Positions 9,283 through 21,388 of a DNA stretch of 64,000 nucleotides are shown here, piece after piece. A model generated the notes under the pieces. That model did not search any database and was not told where the DNA came from. It was given only the letters and a program-made list of their open reading frames with translations. Each line of letters starts with the position of its first letter. The first letter of the stretch is position 1. Position numbers and translations under genes: made by a program. The stretch is from Pseudozyma flocculosa PF-1 (taxonomy: Eukaryota > Basidiomycota > Ustilaginomycetes > Ustilaginales > Ustilaginaceae), in the NCBI RefSeq assembly GCF_000417875.1, contig NW_006920872.1, positions 579,299 to 643,298 of the forward strand. Direction: 5' to 3'.

Positions 9283-11246
9283 CTACTTGTGCTGCTGGAC
9301 AAACGGCGACGAGGGCGGCGGGGGCGGGGTCCAGTGCTCGAGGCCGAGGGCGTCTTCCAACCTAGCGAGACCCTCGAGCATCTCGTCGCGCTTCAAGCTA
9401 AACGTCATCCTGAACACGCCCGGCGTAGGGTGGTGGTAGTTCGAGGCCGGGGTGAGGCAGACTTGGCGCTCGAGGATGCGGCGCCACAGGAGCGCCTCGG
9501 CCTCGTGCTCGGTGCGTCCGCCCGCGGCGGCGACGGCGAGGTGCGGCGAGAGGTCAATGAGGACAAAGTGGCCCGCGTTGGAGGCCACGTAGCCGATGGC
9601 GTGGTGCCGGCACCAGGCACGCGCCAGGGCGTAGGCCCACGACAGGCGCGCCCGGTTGAGGGCGATAAAGGGCTTGTAGAAGCTCTCGTCGAGGAGGAGG
9701 TGCGAAAAGAGGGCATCGGCCGCCGACGAGACCATGTACAGCTTGCCCGTGCTCTTCATGGCCGAGATGAGCCGGCTGGAGAGGGCGAGGCGCAGGAAGA
9801 GAGGCAGAGGCAGAGGCAGGGGGCGCCATCACGTCAGCGTTGCGGGGTCACTTCTCTCTCTCCAGGGCCCCTGCAAGACCGCTTTCCTCGATTCAATGTG
9901 CGATTTTGAAACGAGAGTAGGACTCACGGGTTGTGCTGGCTGACGAGCATACCGATACGGAGTCCGTTCATGCCCCAGTCCTTGGAGGCGCTCGTGATGA
10001 TGTGGACGCTGCCCGGGTGAAGTCCGGCCTCGTTCTGCCAGTCGATGGCGAGGGCGCTGATGAAGCGCTGCGGCTCGGCGTCGTCGTCGGTGGGGAAGAC
10101 GGAGAGGGCGTAGATTTCGTCAAAGATGAGGTGCAGGCCGCGCTCGGCGGCGAAGCGGCCGTAGTGGACGAGGGCGGCGCGGTCGTAGCACCGGCCGACG
10201 GGGTTGTGCGGGTTGCACACGACGACGGCGCGGATGGGCACGCCGCTGGCCTGCGACGACGAGTAGGCGGATGCGAAGCCGCGCAGCGCCGAGGGCCCCG
10301 CGAACGACGAAGGCTCGGTGCCGTCGCCGTCCGGGCTGAAGACGGGCACGCAGCGCACCTGGGAGCGCGTGGCAAAGTCGGCGTCGAAGCCGTTGTAGTA
10401 GGGGGCGGCGCACAGGAAACCTTCGCCGGGATCGGCGATGTGCTCGGGCGATCTGGNNNNNNNNNNNNNNNNNNNNNNNNNNNNNNNNNNNNNNNNNNNN
10501 NNNNNNNNNNNNNNNNNNNNNNNNNNNNNNNNNNNNNCGTCGAAGCCGTTGTAGTAGGGGGCGGCGCACAGGAAACCTTCGCCGGGATCGGCGATGTGCT
10601 CGGCGATCTGGTCCAGCATGGGTCCGGCGCCCGGGCCCGTGAGGATGTGGCGCGGCTCGACGGCGTGGACCGGGTTGAACTCGGCGCTGTTGAGGTGGTG
10701 GCAGAGGGCGCGGAAGAGGCGCGTGCTGCCGTAGAGCGAGCTGCCGTAGGTGAGGTCGATGGGCTCGAGGTCGAGGTGGTTGCGCAGGTAGGTGAGTAGC
10801 TCGGCCGACATGAGGCTGTTGTTGGCGATGCCCATGTTGATGAAGCCGCCCGGGTTGGTTTCGGGGCAGTAGGGGTTCGAGAGCATGGCGTCAAACGTGT
10901 CCCAGAAGGGCGTGTGCTTCGAGGCGTGCGAATCGCCGCGCCGCGACAGGGGTGCGGGCTGGTGGGACGTCTCGACGACGGCGGCCGAGGTCGAGGCGTG
11001 GCCTTGCTGGTCGTTGGAAGAGTTTGTGGCCGAAACGGTGTCGAGGCCCTCGCCATCGTGGATGCGCAGGGTGCGGAGGCAGTCGGTGGCGGCCTTGGAC
11101 AGCGAGGCACCGCTATCGGGCGTCTCTCGCCACGTTGCGTCGCCGCTGGCGCTGCCGCTGCCGCCGGGGCATGGCGAAGGCACCGCGAAGCAGAGGCTGC
11201 TCGTCACCTCGGGGATGAAGCAGGAGGGGGTGGCGCAGCAGGCCAT
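9283..11246 (-). CDS. ACC-synthase-like PLP aminotransferase (class I/II), interrupted by assembly gap
   Basis: Fold-type I PLP enzyme related to 1-aminocyclopropane-1-carboxylate synthase and fungal ACCS-like aminotransferases; the true substrate is unknown. Exons on the minus strand are 11246-9928 and 9775-9283, joined through gtgagt and ccag. Visible motifs: NPGGFINMGIANNSL near the start of the core, VVVCNPHNPVGR, DEIYALSVF, and the PLP-lysine motif SASKDWGMNGLRIG, with C-terminal APSNYHH-like LTPASNYHHPTPGVFR. An 81-base N gap (10457-10537) is flanked by a repeated 74/75-base segment. Removing gap plus duplicate (156 bases) leaves 1656 bases, i.e. 551 residues in frame, so the gene is probably intact. 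The N-terminal ~110 residues are low-complexity. I chose the ATG at 11246; no in-frame ATG lies further upstream close by. Confidence 0.82.
10382..10611. other. Assembly gap (81 N) with false flanking duplication
   Basis: Ns occupy 10457-10537. Bases 10382-10456 and 10538-10611 are the same sequence, except that the left copy has one extra G (GGGCG versus GGCG at 10446-10449 and 10600-10603). Both copies encode the same protein segment (PGEGFLCAAPYYNGFD). This is the pattern of two contigs that overlap but were joined with Ns. Confidence 0.9.
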
Positions 11247-11359
11247 CGTGGTAGACAAAGTCGGTGGACGAGGTCGATGGGCAGAGTGGGTAGCGTAGAG
11301 GGAGGCTGCGGGGTCGGATCAGGAGCGGGTCGAGATGCCAAGTGCGGTGCGGTCCGGTG

Positions 11360-11365
11360 TATATA
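11360..11365 (-). promoter_or_regulatory. TATA box of the ACC-synthase-like gene
   Basis: TATATA lies about 115 bases upstream of the ATG at 11246, an ordinary distance for a fungal TATA promoter, in otherwise GC-rich DNA. Confidence 0.5.
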
Positions 11366-12215
11366 CTCTGCGGCGATGCCGTGCCCACCACCTCACACGA
11401 CTGCCATCGCGGTCCCACAGCTCAACCAGTGCCAGACCATACGGCAGGCCAAGCAGGGGACGACACGTAGACGCCCACCGCCTGGCGTGCCTCTAACCTT
11501 GCAGCCGGCGGTCTGGCGGCCGAGGGAGGGGCAGAAGAGGGAGGCAAAGGACGACCTTATCGGTCACGCAGGAGGGCAGTTGGCCGACCAAGAGGCCGAA
11601 CGCGCGAGGTATGGGTTGCAGGTCATGGACGACCGGTACCACCACGGCACGATAGCGGCGAGTACCGTGGCCATGCTGGCGTGGGTGGTGTACCTAGCCG
11701 GGGCGGTGCGTGCGGGCGTTCGGGGCGTGTTCCAAGTCAGAGGCAAAGTGTAGGCTAGGCTAGGTGTCGACGGCTCTCGACCCGCCGAACCTAGACTCAG
11801 TATGATGGCGCGGCGAGGGCTGGCTGCATCGATATGGGCCCGCCGTCTTTCCTGGCACGTCGGCGCTTTCCCGAGCGTCGAGCAGCCAAGCTCGGTCAAG
11901 ATGCCGAGAGGCGGGGGGTTCGCTTCCCTTTCCTTTCCACACCATGGCTGCTGTGTGTGTCGTCCGTCGAGTCAAGGCAGAGACACGTACGGTCGTCGAG
12001 CCCGCTAATGCAAATAGCCGCGGCAACCAGGTCAAGGCCAGGCCAGGGCCGGCCGGCCAGGCCTTCCATGCCCTGATGGACGGTCAAGGCCGCCGAAGTA
12101 GCCGCAGGCTAGCGCGCGTTGCACCTCTGCCTGGCCGCTCAACTAAGGTTGGTCGATGGCCCCCCCCTCCTCAGCCTCCTGAGAGCCAGCGAGGGGTTGA
12201 GCGGAGCGTCGAAGG

Positions 12216-12235
12216 CCCCCCCCCCCCCCCCCCCC
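12216..12235. repeat. Homopolymer run of 20 C
   Basis: Uninterrupted C20 in intergenic DNA. Its exact length is likely to be unreliable in the assembly. Confidence 0.9.
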
Positions 12236-13116
12236 TGAGTTACTGGCAATGGAAAGGGAGCCAGCCGTACGCGCATCTCAAGCCAAGCCAGCCACATGCC
12301 ATGCCACGCCACGCCACGTCCTGGCCGGGCCTGTCCTGCCTTAGCTTGCCGTTCGCGCGCGTAGGTCCTTGGCAGGGGGGCGACGACGGCGACGACGATC
12401 CGCCGAAACGGCCGGAGGGGGCCGAGGAGCGAGGGTGTCAGCTGAACACGCACGTCCCGCACCGCAGGCCTTCCTTCCACGTCGACACCCCCGGCCCCTT
12501 CCCCCCCCTTTTTGTCGCTCACGAGACCAACACCTCGCTGGCTCGATTGGCGCGCCCCCTCTCCCCCTATTCGACGACGGCATGGACCTCGGCGTACTCA
12601 GGATACAATTCCTCGCCCTCTGCGCCGTACCAGAGAAGGTCAGGTGGTGACGGCCGGCTGGAGAGGGTGCGAAGCGACACGAGGCTAACTTAGCACGCAG
12701 TCGGTCCTCCTTGTCTGACAGCTCGGCTTGCTTGCCTTGGTTTGGCACTTGGAAAAGTTCCACTTTTGATTCGCTCTTCTGCACTGCGGGGCTTGTTCGC
12801 CGCTCTGTGTTCGTGACTCGATATCGTGCGGGCCGCGGGGGACCGCCAGGCCAGGTCAGTGACGTGGAGCCCAATCCTCGCTGGCCTCATTTCGGTCGAC
12901 GGCACTCTCTCTGTACGAACGACTTGACTTGGCCGGTCGGTTAACGCAGAGCGGCCTTTTCCTTCCTGGTCCCGCACTCTGTGCCGAATGCCGATCCAAA
13001 CCAAACCACGAACGAACAGCGAGGCGCGGCAGAGATTCGATTCAATCAGAAACAGCAGCGACGCAGCGGGCTAGCAGAGCAGAAGAAATCCAGGTATCAG
13101 CGGGACCAGAGAGACA

Positions 13117-13210
13117 CGGAGACGGAGCGAGAGAGAGGGAGAGAGAAAGAGGAAGAGAGAAAGAGGAAGAGAGAACGAGAGAAACGAAGAGAGAGAGAGA
13201 GGGGAAGGGG
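13117..13210. repeat. GA-rich purine tract
   Basis: Imperfect (GA)n/(GAAA)n tract of about 95 bases, just beyond the 3' end of the MGA2-like gene. On the minus strand the transcript would carry a long pyrimidine tract in its 3' untranslated region. Confidence 0.8.
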
Positions 13211-13265
13211 CTACGAGGAAGGACGACCAGGGCGCGGCTGGCCACCGCGACCGCGGTCGACGCGC

Positions 13266-16200
13266 TCAGAGGGCCTCGCGGCCAATCTCGTGGATCCGCG
13301 CAGCGGCCGCCTCGACGCCATCCTGGGCCGCCTGCAGCGCCACCTGGGGCCGGTAGTAGTCGACGGGGAAGTCGAGGTAGCTCATCAGGTCCGCCAGGCT
13401 CAGCACGCTCGACGACTTGCTAAACAGCAGCACCAGCCCCACCACCAGCAGCACTGGGATCCAGAACCACATCAGCATCGCATCGTCGCGCAGTGTTCGC
13501 TTGCGCCGCGAAGGAGCCGCTGTCGCCGCCGCCGTCGCAGAACCCGCAGGCGTGCCCGCCGTCTTGCCGTCCGTGGCCGCGGCGGCACTGTGGCTGCCGC
13601 TGGTCATGTCGCCCGTCGGGGACCTTGAGTGGCCCGCGCGGTGGCCGGACGATGCCGACGACTTCGAGCGGCTGGTCGGCGTTGCAGCACCAGAGAGGGT
13701 TGCCGGCCTCAGACCCTTGCTCGCACGCGGAGTGCTGGATCCGCTGCTGCTACCCTGGCCGCTGCCTTGCTCGAGACCAGAGGAGGTTGCGAGCCGAGCG
13801 CGCCGTGACGGGCCCTCGTTCTCGAGACCGCCAAGCACGTCGGATCCCTGAGACGGGACCGAGGCATCGACGAGGCTGTCGGCGTGACGGGAAGGTCCAG
13901 CACTCGCCTCGCCGGTCGCACCGTCGAGGATGCCACCCGCAGCGCCGGTCGCTCCCTCGGCAACCGACTCATACGCCGGCGGCGGCGAGTAGAGTGGGTT
14001 GATCCACATGGCGCTCTCCTCGACGACGCTGCGCCACATCCGGAGCAGCCGGCCCCGCTCCTCGCTCTCCCAGTGCTCCGAGGCGTCGTCGGCGGCCTTG
14101 CCCTTGTCCTTGTGATCGGCACCGTCGGCGTTGGACGCACCGTCCGAGGATCGCGTCGACCACGGCATCAGCGGCATCGTCGGGGCCGCCGGCAACGCCA
14201 GGTGGAAGACGGGAATGGCCGGCATCGTCGGCATGTGCAGCTGCGCAAACCGGTGCGCCACCGGCCGCGACAGCAGGTTCTTGTTGACCCACTCGACGCC
14301 GCTGACCGTGTCGCCAGCTCGGGCAAGCCAGGATTTGAGCGCCGGAAGCTGGTCCTCGATCTGGTCGGACGCCTTCTTCTCGTCCGCAGACCGATGGGTC
14401 GCCTTTTCGTCGATCGACGTCGCAGGCGCGCTCGTCGGAGTGGGCTGGACAAGCGCGGGCGCCTCCTCTGCCTCGTCGTCGCTCGCGGCAGACTCGTCGA
14501 CGCTGTCGTCGCTGTACGAGTCGCGCGCATCGCTCTCGTCGTCGAGGTTGGTGCTAAGGTTGTCGCTGTCGAGGTCGCGATGGTCGTCATCGGGGCTGTC
14601 GTCGTCGTCGGGGCTGTCGTCGCTGATGCTGACGCCAGAGTCGTGGTGGATGGCAGCAAAGTCGTGCGCAGAGCCCCAGTGACCGGTCCTCTCGGTGTTA
14701 GCCAGGATCATCTCGACATCGACCTGGTCCGTCTCGCGGGCAAGGTCGATCGGGAGCAGGCCGTTGGCGTCCTCGATGCCGTCGCCCGCGCCGAGACGCA
14801 GCATAAGGCGGGTAATGGTCACCTTGCCGTGCAAAGCCGCAAAGTGCAGAGCGGTAGCGCCGTTGGCGTCGCGGGCGTTGATCGGGCAGCCGCGCACGAC
14901 GAGGAACTCGACCAGGCGGTGGAACCCCATCATGACGGCGAGGTGGAGCAGCGTGTGGCCCTGCTTGTTGGCGAGCCGAATGGCGTCGTTGCGGGGGACG
15001 CAGTCGGCAGGCAGATCCGAGGCGTCGAGCGGCGCGTCGAGGATCGAGAGGAACTCAATCACCGTGTTCTGGAAGTTGGAGTTCTCTCGACGGCCCACCC
15101 TGGCGGCAAAAAGGCCGCTGACGGCATCGCGCGACTGGCTGTGGTCGGCAGCGTGGTTGGCGTGGAAGGGCTGCTCGCTCGGGGCGCTGAACTGCGACGA
15201 CGCCGCCGCAGGCTGCTGGCCCGATCCGACCACCCTCATGGCCACCTCGCGTGCCGAACGCATCTGGCCGGTCATCTGGAGTCCGACGACCTGCAAGGCC
15301 AGCTCCATCAGGGCGCGATCCGTCGTGTCGACGTAGGTGAAGAGCTGAAGCGGACCCGACTCGGGCTTGGCTCGCGTCCCAACGATCTCGGAAGCGCCCT
15401 TCAGGCTGACGACGACCGGGCCCGGGCTCGGGCTGGGCGGCAGGACGCAGACCAGAGTGTTGCTGGCCCAGACCTTGGTGTGGGAGGCTGCAACGTCGCC
15501 AAAGACGCAGGTGATGCCCTCGACAAAGTTCTCTCCGAGCACGGTCACCTCGATGCCGCCGCTCGTCGGACCCTCGCCGGGGATGAGCTTCGAGATGCGC
15601 GGCAGCGGGTGCGGATCCGCGGCGCTGTTGGCGTTGCCGTTGGGCTGCATCGAGGCAAAGTTGGCGAGCTGCGACGGCTCCATCGGCATCGCAGCGCCCC
15701 TGTTCTGCGCCGGCAGCGCGGCGGCCGCGGCCATCGCCATAAAGTGGGCGAATTCGGGCCCGTTGGCCATTCCCATCTGGGCGTTGCGGAAGAACTGCTC
15801 AAAGTCAAAGTGCGGCACGCTCTGCATGTTTGTTTGCAACGTGCCGGGCGAGAGGGACCCCTGCTCGAGGTGCGCCTGCAGCATCTGGGGAAGCTGCTGC
15901 AACTGCTGCATCGTGGCCGTCTGCTGGAGCTGCTGTTGCTGCTGCATCTGCTGCATCTGCTGCACCTGCTGCACCTGTGGCACCTGCTGCACCTGCTGTT
16001 GCTGCTGCGGCACCGCGAGCCCGGCGCTCTGGGAAGTTGCCGAAGGCGCAGGCGATTCGCTCTTGACGGTCGAGACGCCGCCGGGAGTCGTCACGCCGGC
16101 GCTGGCGCCGCTGCCCGCATTGATCTGCCCTTGCCCGTTGGCGGACCCGGCCAGCGCAAAGACGTTCCAGAAGTCAGACGAACCCATGTCTGCCGGGCCC

Positions 16201-18376
16201 GGAGGTGGAGAGAGGCCGGTGGCGGGCGTAGTCTGCCCGGTGCCAGGGTGCGAGGGCGTCATGCTCAGGTCCATGCCCGACGTGTTGCGGCGGCGGCGGC
16301 TGTCGGCGTAGGGCTTAGCGCGTTCCTTGCGACGCTGGACGCCGTCTCCATTGGGCGTGGTGGTGCCACTGACGCCTCCGTGCGGCGGGCTCCTGCCATC
16401 GTCGCCTTGAGACGTCGAGGCGCGCGGGCTCGCCCCATTGACCTGCTTGACCACGCCCTGGGGCTGGTGCGAGGCCTGCGCCTGGCCGGCGTTGGCTGCA
16501 TTGGCAGCTGCTGCCTGCGCAGCGATGCCCATCGATTTGTGGTCGTCGGTAATCATGATGGGCGGCGTCGACCCGGTCGCGACGAGCCTGCCCTGCCAGT
16601 CTCGCATGGTGAAGATGACGCAGAAACCAGTCTTCTCCTTGTGGTGGCGGCAGTAGCAGGTGATCCGCGTCGGCAGCACCGCCTCGCCCTCCTCGAAGTC
16701 GACAAAGTCGCCGCAGTTGAACAGGACAACCCGCTTCTTTTCCTCCTCCTCCATTCGCGCCGTCGCCCTTTCCACGGCGTCCGGCGATGACGGGTCGATG
16801 CCGAGGCTCTTCATCTCCTCGGCCGTCGGCTGCAAGTCGACGGGCGCCCCGGGGTCCTTTTTCCGGTGCGCCCGCTTGCGCTCGCGCTGGCGGCAGCCCT
16901 TGCAGACGTACACGCGGTCGTGGGGCGGGGTGGCGTTGACGACGGTGGCATCGACGAACAGCGTGTTTTCGGGCGGGACGTCCATTCGCTGGTACTTTTT
17001 CGACTTGCGCTTGGTGCCGCTCAGCGGTGGCAGCTTGATGTGGGTGAAGGAGCCGATACGATCCCAGGAGGGCTCAGCACGGGAGCCGTCGGGATGCGCC
17101 ATCGGCCTCGGCTGCACCAGCTCCAGCCTCATCCGAATCTGGGTCTCGACTCGAGACTTTGCGCCGTGCATGGGCACGCCGTGGACATGAACCTGGAGGT
17201 CCTTGAGCTGCTCGCGCGGCGGGCGGATGACGGTGAAGGCCGAGTAGCCGAGATCGGCGTCGAGATTGTTGCTGTGCACGGCAGTCTGGCAACCGTGCCT
17301 CCTGGCGCTGACCGCCGTCGGGGCCGTCGCGGCGGGCTCGCCATCAGGCTTTTGCGCCTTGCCCTTGCCGGACTGCCGCCGCGCGCTCTGCGAACCAGAG
17401 GCCTTGGCCTTGGCGTCTTTCGAGGCCTTCTGCGCAGCGCCATTGGCAGCGTGCTGTAGCTGGCCGTTCGCCGGGGCCGACTGCGAACCGCCGCTGTCCG
17501 ACGCCTCGGCGGACGGCGGCCTGTGGGCAAAAAGCGTTTGGAACACGACAAAAAGAGTCAATCGACGTGGACCTCTCGGGAAGCAGATGCGGGTGCAGAA
17601 CATGCTTCTACTCACCCAAAGCTCTCGGCCTGGATCAGGGATTCAAACATGGCCTCGTCATCATCGCTCGTCTTGCCCTTCCATGCGTTGACGTCGGGGT
17701 TGTCTCCGCCGTTGGGCAATGGATGCTCGCTGCCAAAGGTCGAGGCCGGCTGGCCATCGATGGCCGAGCCAGCACCGACCTTGACGTCGGATCCGGCTGG
17801 ACTTCCGGCGGACCCCGCGCCTCCCGTCGCTGCCGCCATCGACGTGCTGTTCAGCAGTGCGCGCTGCTGGATGGTGGCAATGGTGGCGGGTGACTGTGCC
17901 GAGAGCGGTGAGAAGGCGGTGTCGGTGCCAGCAACGGAGTCCATGTCCATGGAAAAGTCGTCGTCCTGCGACACGCTGAGCCCACTGCCGAAGCTGCTGT
18001 CCCAACCGGCGAAGCTCATCGAGTCGACGGATCCCTTGCCTGCGGGGAAAGAGTCGGGAGCGGTATGGGCCTGGAAGCCGCTCTTGTAGAGGCCAGGCGC
18101 GTCGTCTGACCAGATGCTGGGTGAGAAGCCGCTCTCCGAAGCCGAAATTGCAGCGAGGCCGAAGGCACCCTTGCCGCTGAGGGTCGACGACGACGAGGCG
18201 ACCAGCGGCTGCTGTCGACCCTGGTGAGCGCTCTTTGGCACGCTGCCGTGCCTGTCGTCGCCGGTGGAGACGCTCGAGGCCGGGCTGCTGGCGGTGGTCA
18301 GGCTGGGTGGCGATGTGTTCTGGCCGTAGCTCTGTGGATCAAAGTCGGCTGGTGCGGCGACGAAGCTAGACGACAT
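13266..18376 (-). CDS. MGA2: MGA2/SPT23-like ER-tethered transcription factor
   Basis: Homolog of the yeast membrane-bound activators Mga2/Spt23, which sit in the ER by a C-terminal anchor and are released by ubiquitin-proteasome processing to activate fatty-acid desaturase genes when membranes are too saturated. Exons 18376-17616 and 17520-13266 give 1671 residues, longer than yeast Mga2 (1113). Order of parts: Ser-rich N-terminus; conserved N-terminal region (about 330-600) including a Cys-containing VYVCKGCRQRERKRA segment; a glutamine-rich stretch (about 757-795); an IPT/TIG domain (about 892-975, with ISKLIPGEGPTSGGIEVTVLG); two ankyrin repeats (about 1100-1195, with GHTLLHLAVMMG and GATALHFAALHG); and a single membrane span (about 1601-1620, WFWIPVLLVVGLVLLF). 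The terminal membrane segment after an IPT plus ankyrin module is diagnostic. A 3 kb region without genes lies upstream. Confidence 0.9.
15895..16010. repeat. CTG/CAG triplet-rich coding repeat (polyglutamine)
   Basis: Impure CTG triplets inside the MGA2-like coding exon, read on the minus strand as a Gln-rich segment (about 757-795). A similar pure tract occurs in the carrier gene at 45950-45990. Confidence 0.8.
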
Positions 18377-21300
18377 GGCATCCAGTGGGCAGCTGCAGAA
18401 GAGGCGATGCTAGCTCGCAGGCGACGCGACGAAGCCCCCTTCGGATAGGTGCTGCACCTGATTGAACTGATGGTTGGTCGTCAGAGAGGCCGTGTCGGTG
18501 CAGCAGGAGAAGACGGAGGCGCTGCACCAAGCGCGGTGGGCGTAAGCAGCGATGTGTCGGAAATGGGCAATGGATAGAGAGATCTGTTGGCGATGCAATA
18601 CTCTTCGATTGGCCCAAACAGACCGCCAGGGTAAGTGACTCGAGCAGAGTGCTGGCACGTGTCGGCAGAAGGGTGTGTCGGGGATCTGCCAAAGGGGGGC
18701 CAGTGGTGAGGATCGAAGTAGGCGGGCGGTGAGTCGTGATCAGGAGATGGTATGGGTTCGGTGGCAGGTGGACGACGTCGAACGGAACTGAGCGTAGACG
18801 AAGCCCAAGAGTCAGGTCAAGGCAAGTGGCTGCCGCACACGGAAGGCCGAGATCTGTCGGACGGCGTGGGAGCTCGAGGGCCACTGGCGTAAGTCGAGGT
18901 GGCGGTGATGGCGATTAGGATGGTGTTGGCGGTGGCGATGGCGGTGATGACTGTGTGTGGAGAGGCAGGTCGATGATGAGAAGGTCGGAAGAGGGGCCGC
19001 TCGGTGCGTGGGAAGGGGCGCAGCAAGTGTCGCGGCACGGTGGTCGAGGAGAGGTGAAGAGGCGCCGGGGGGAGGCGGCGAGGAGAAAGCCACACAGTAG
19101 TGAGCAGCCAGACGGCGCGGAGTGAGCCAGAGAGGAGGGGGGGGAGGCGAGAGAGAGAGAGCGACAGAAGCAGAGGCAGGGCAGCAGCCAGATGCGCGCC
19201 CGCCCAAAAAGAGTCTGGCCGAGGCCAGCCCAGGCCAGCCCAGGCCAGCCCAGGCTAGGCGCCCCGGAGGCTGTGGCCATGTGCCCGCCGCTCTTGAGCC
19301 CACGCACTTTTTTCTCCCTTGCCTGCCCTCGGTTGGCCGTGCCAGACAGGCCACGCATTAAGATTCTCTCACCCAGCCCGCGAGGCAAGCAACCTTTGGG
19401 TGCCCACACGCAAACTGTACGCCCCGCCTGGCCGTTCCCAACTTGCGCCGAGCGACACACGGACTGGCGGGCGAGTCAGGCTTGCCCGATTGCACCTTGC
19501 TTCCAAACGTGCCGCCCAGCGGCGGCCCCGGCTTGCTGCTTGCTTACTGGGCCTGGCCACAGAGGCGGGCGCTCCTACCCTTTCTTTGGCGGAGCGTCGA
19601 CGCCGGCCTGCCGTCAAGTCGTCGTGAGATGACCCGCGGTCACCATCATCACCACCACGACCACTACTACTGCTGTCGGCACCACCTGGTCTGCATGCCC
19701 CTCTGCTGCGCAGCGCACATACAGCAACACGCAGGCTAGGCTGTATGTACGAGCACGTCGGCTGGCCTGACCGTTGCACGCCGGCGCGACCAGGAGGTAG
19801 GTATGTAGGTGATGACTGCCTGGAATTCACAACGGCCGGCCATTCACCCTCTTCTTACCTTCAGCCTGCTTGCTCGCTCCCGCCAGCCACGCGTTGCGAA
19901 GAGTTGACCGACCGACCGAGCGAGATCCGACGTCGGCGTGCGTCCTCTGTCCAATCCCCCCCTCTTTTGAGGTAGGCGGGCAGGCGGGGCGCGCAAGAGT
20001 GTGGTGAACCATCAGCGACCGTGATCGCATCCCGAACACCTGCTGTCTTTGTGCGTTTGCCGCTCGTTGTCTCTTGCCATCACCACATTGTCCTGCGGCC
20101 GGCGGGCTGTACGTGGTCGCAGCGGTGGCATAGCATAACTACCAAGCTGTGCCGGACGACGGGGCAGCGTCGGCGACACGTACGGTCCTCACAAACGCAC
20201 GACGTGCCACGCCAAAGCCCCTCCCCGCATCGTTCCACGACGGGAAACTTTGGGGAAGGGGCGTGGCGAGGCGAAGAATCGGCTGCCGTGTGCCAAAGAC
20301 CTGATATTTCAGAGTAGTGTGTTGCACTTTAACGGCGCGGAGAAGGGCGATTAGTTTGGCACAAGCTCGGTTGCGATGTACGTGCATGCAAGAACCCGAG
20401 GTCTTTCAGCGTTGGCAACCGTTTCCGCTTTGCCGACTCCGTCGGACGTGTTGGCTCGCTCACCCGCCTGTGTGATATCGGGAAGGTCCTGCCGCTGCGT
20501 GGGAAGGGCACAGCTTAGCTTCTGCCCGTCGCTCGCTCCGTCGTTCCGTCGTTCGTTGTTCGCGGGTCGTCGGGAAACGGGGCGCGTGCGTGTGAGGATC
20601 TCATGCCGATCCGGCCGTGCATTGCCTATCGATGCTCGGGTTCCGCCCTGCCTCGTTCTTCTTGGCGGCGACGGGACCACGTCGAGCAGCGGCAGCGGCA
20701 GCGGCAGCACCATCGCCATTGCCACCTTTTGACCGTCTCTTCCGCAATCGCATGGATCGCGACGGAGACGGCTAGAACCAAGGTAAGTCATGAACGCTGA
20801 GGACGAGGATCATGCTTGCTTGCGCGCCCATCGTCGAAACCTTCCTGCCGTCCCTTTGTGCGCTCTCTCGCGAGAGGAAAGAGGAGTCAAAGCGAGGCGG
20901 GCGCACAACGAATGAACCTCGACTCGACTCGACGCGACGCTACCGCCGGTGGCCTGGCAAGTGAAGGGCTGCCGCGTCGAGGTGTCGTCCCGTCCGGGCA
21001 TCGCATACGGCTTCCCGGCTGCGCCACATCTGCAGTACTACAGGCAGTATACGCTCGCGCCCCTCCTGCACAGCCGGGCCACGCCGTACCCTCGGACCCC
21101 CTAGCCTCCCGCTCGATAGCCTGCTTGCTTACTGATCGGTGAGCCATCGTCCGTGTGTCCACTCAACAGATCAGAAAGGCCTGCCTGTGGCCGATTGGTG
21201 TCCTGACAATTCTGCGTCCATGGACAAGGCTAGCATGCAATGGAAAGAGGGCGGAGCAAAGAGGACGAGTGCGGACGAGGCTGGGCTAGATAGAGTACAA

Positions 21301-21388
21301 CATGGTAACGAGGGTCCGGAGCGGGGGATCGAGGGGAGCGACAGGGTATCGACGGGGCGAAGAGGATGGGGTTCCAACGCGCCCCCTC
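18377..21388. other. 3 kb intergenic region between MGA2-like and MCM5
   Basis: Lies upstream of the MGA2-like start and downstream of the MCM5 stop. The minus strand of about 18800-19100 is pyrimidine-rich, as expected for a leader sequence. A 10-base tandem repeat of CAGGCCAGCC sits at 19221-19259. ACGCGT is at 19889-19894. I found no coding frame with recognisable homology; the stretch may hold a long leader, a noncoding RNA, or nothing. Confidence 0.45.
19221..19259. repeat. 10-base tandem repeat CAGGCCAGCC
   Basis: Nearly four copies in tandem, the last one ending in CAGGCTAGGC. Belongs to the intergenic CAGGC word family seen across the window. Confidence 0.85.

Larger units (their letters stand above)
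11247..13265. other. Long intergenic region, no gene seen
   Basis: About 2 kb between the aminotransferase start and the MGA2-like stop codon. It holds the aminotransferase promoter with a TATATA box at 11360-11365, CAGGC/GCTAGGC word clusters (11751-11764, 12035-12066, 12846-12857), a run of 20 C at 12216-12235, and a purine tract at 13117-13210. Open frames here are repeat-driven and show no recognisable domain. Confidence 0.5.

Noticed and set aside
10120..10569. Arg-rich open frame with Xs on the minus strand over the gap
   Set aside because: Alternative frame of the aminotransferase exon created by the extra G in the false duplication.
13117..13210. Purine tract as a possible regulatory triplex element
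   Set aside because: It is an imperfect GA microsatellite at a 3' flank; nothing beyond composition supports a function.
13884..16790. 968-codon open frame on the plus strand, antisense to the MGA2-like gene
   Set aside because: It mirrors the real coding exon. GC-biased third codon positions remove stop codons from this antisense frame, and the product is Arg/Val/Leu-rich with no domain.
19889..19894. ACGCGT box as an MCM5 or MGA2 cell-cycle element
   Set aside because: It lies about 1.5 kb from both genes, downstream of MCM5, and the word also occurs by chance in this GC-rich DNA.
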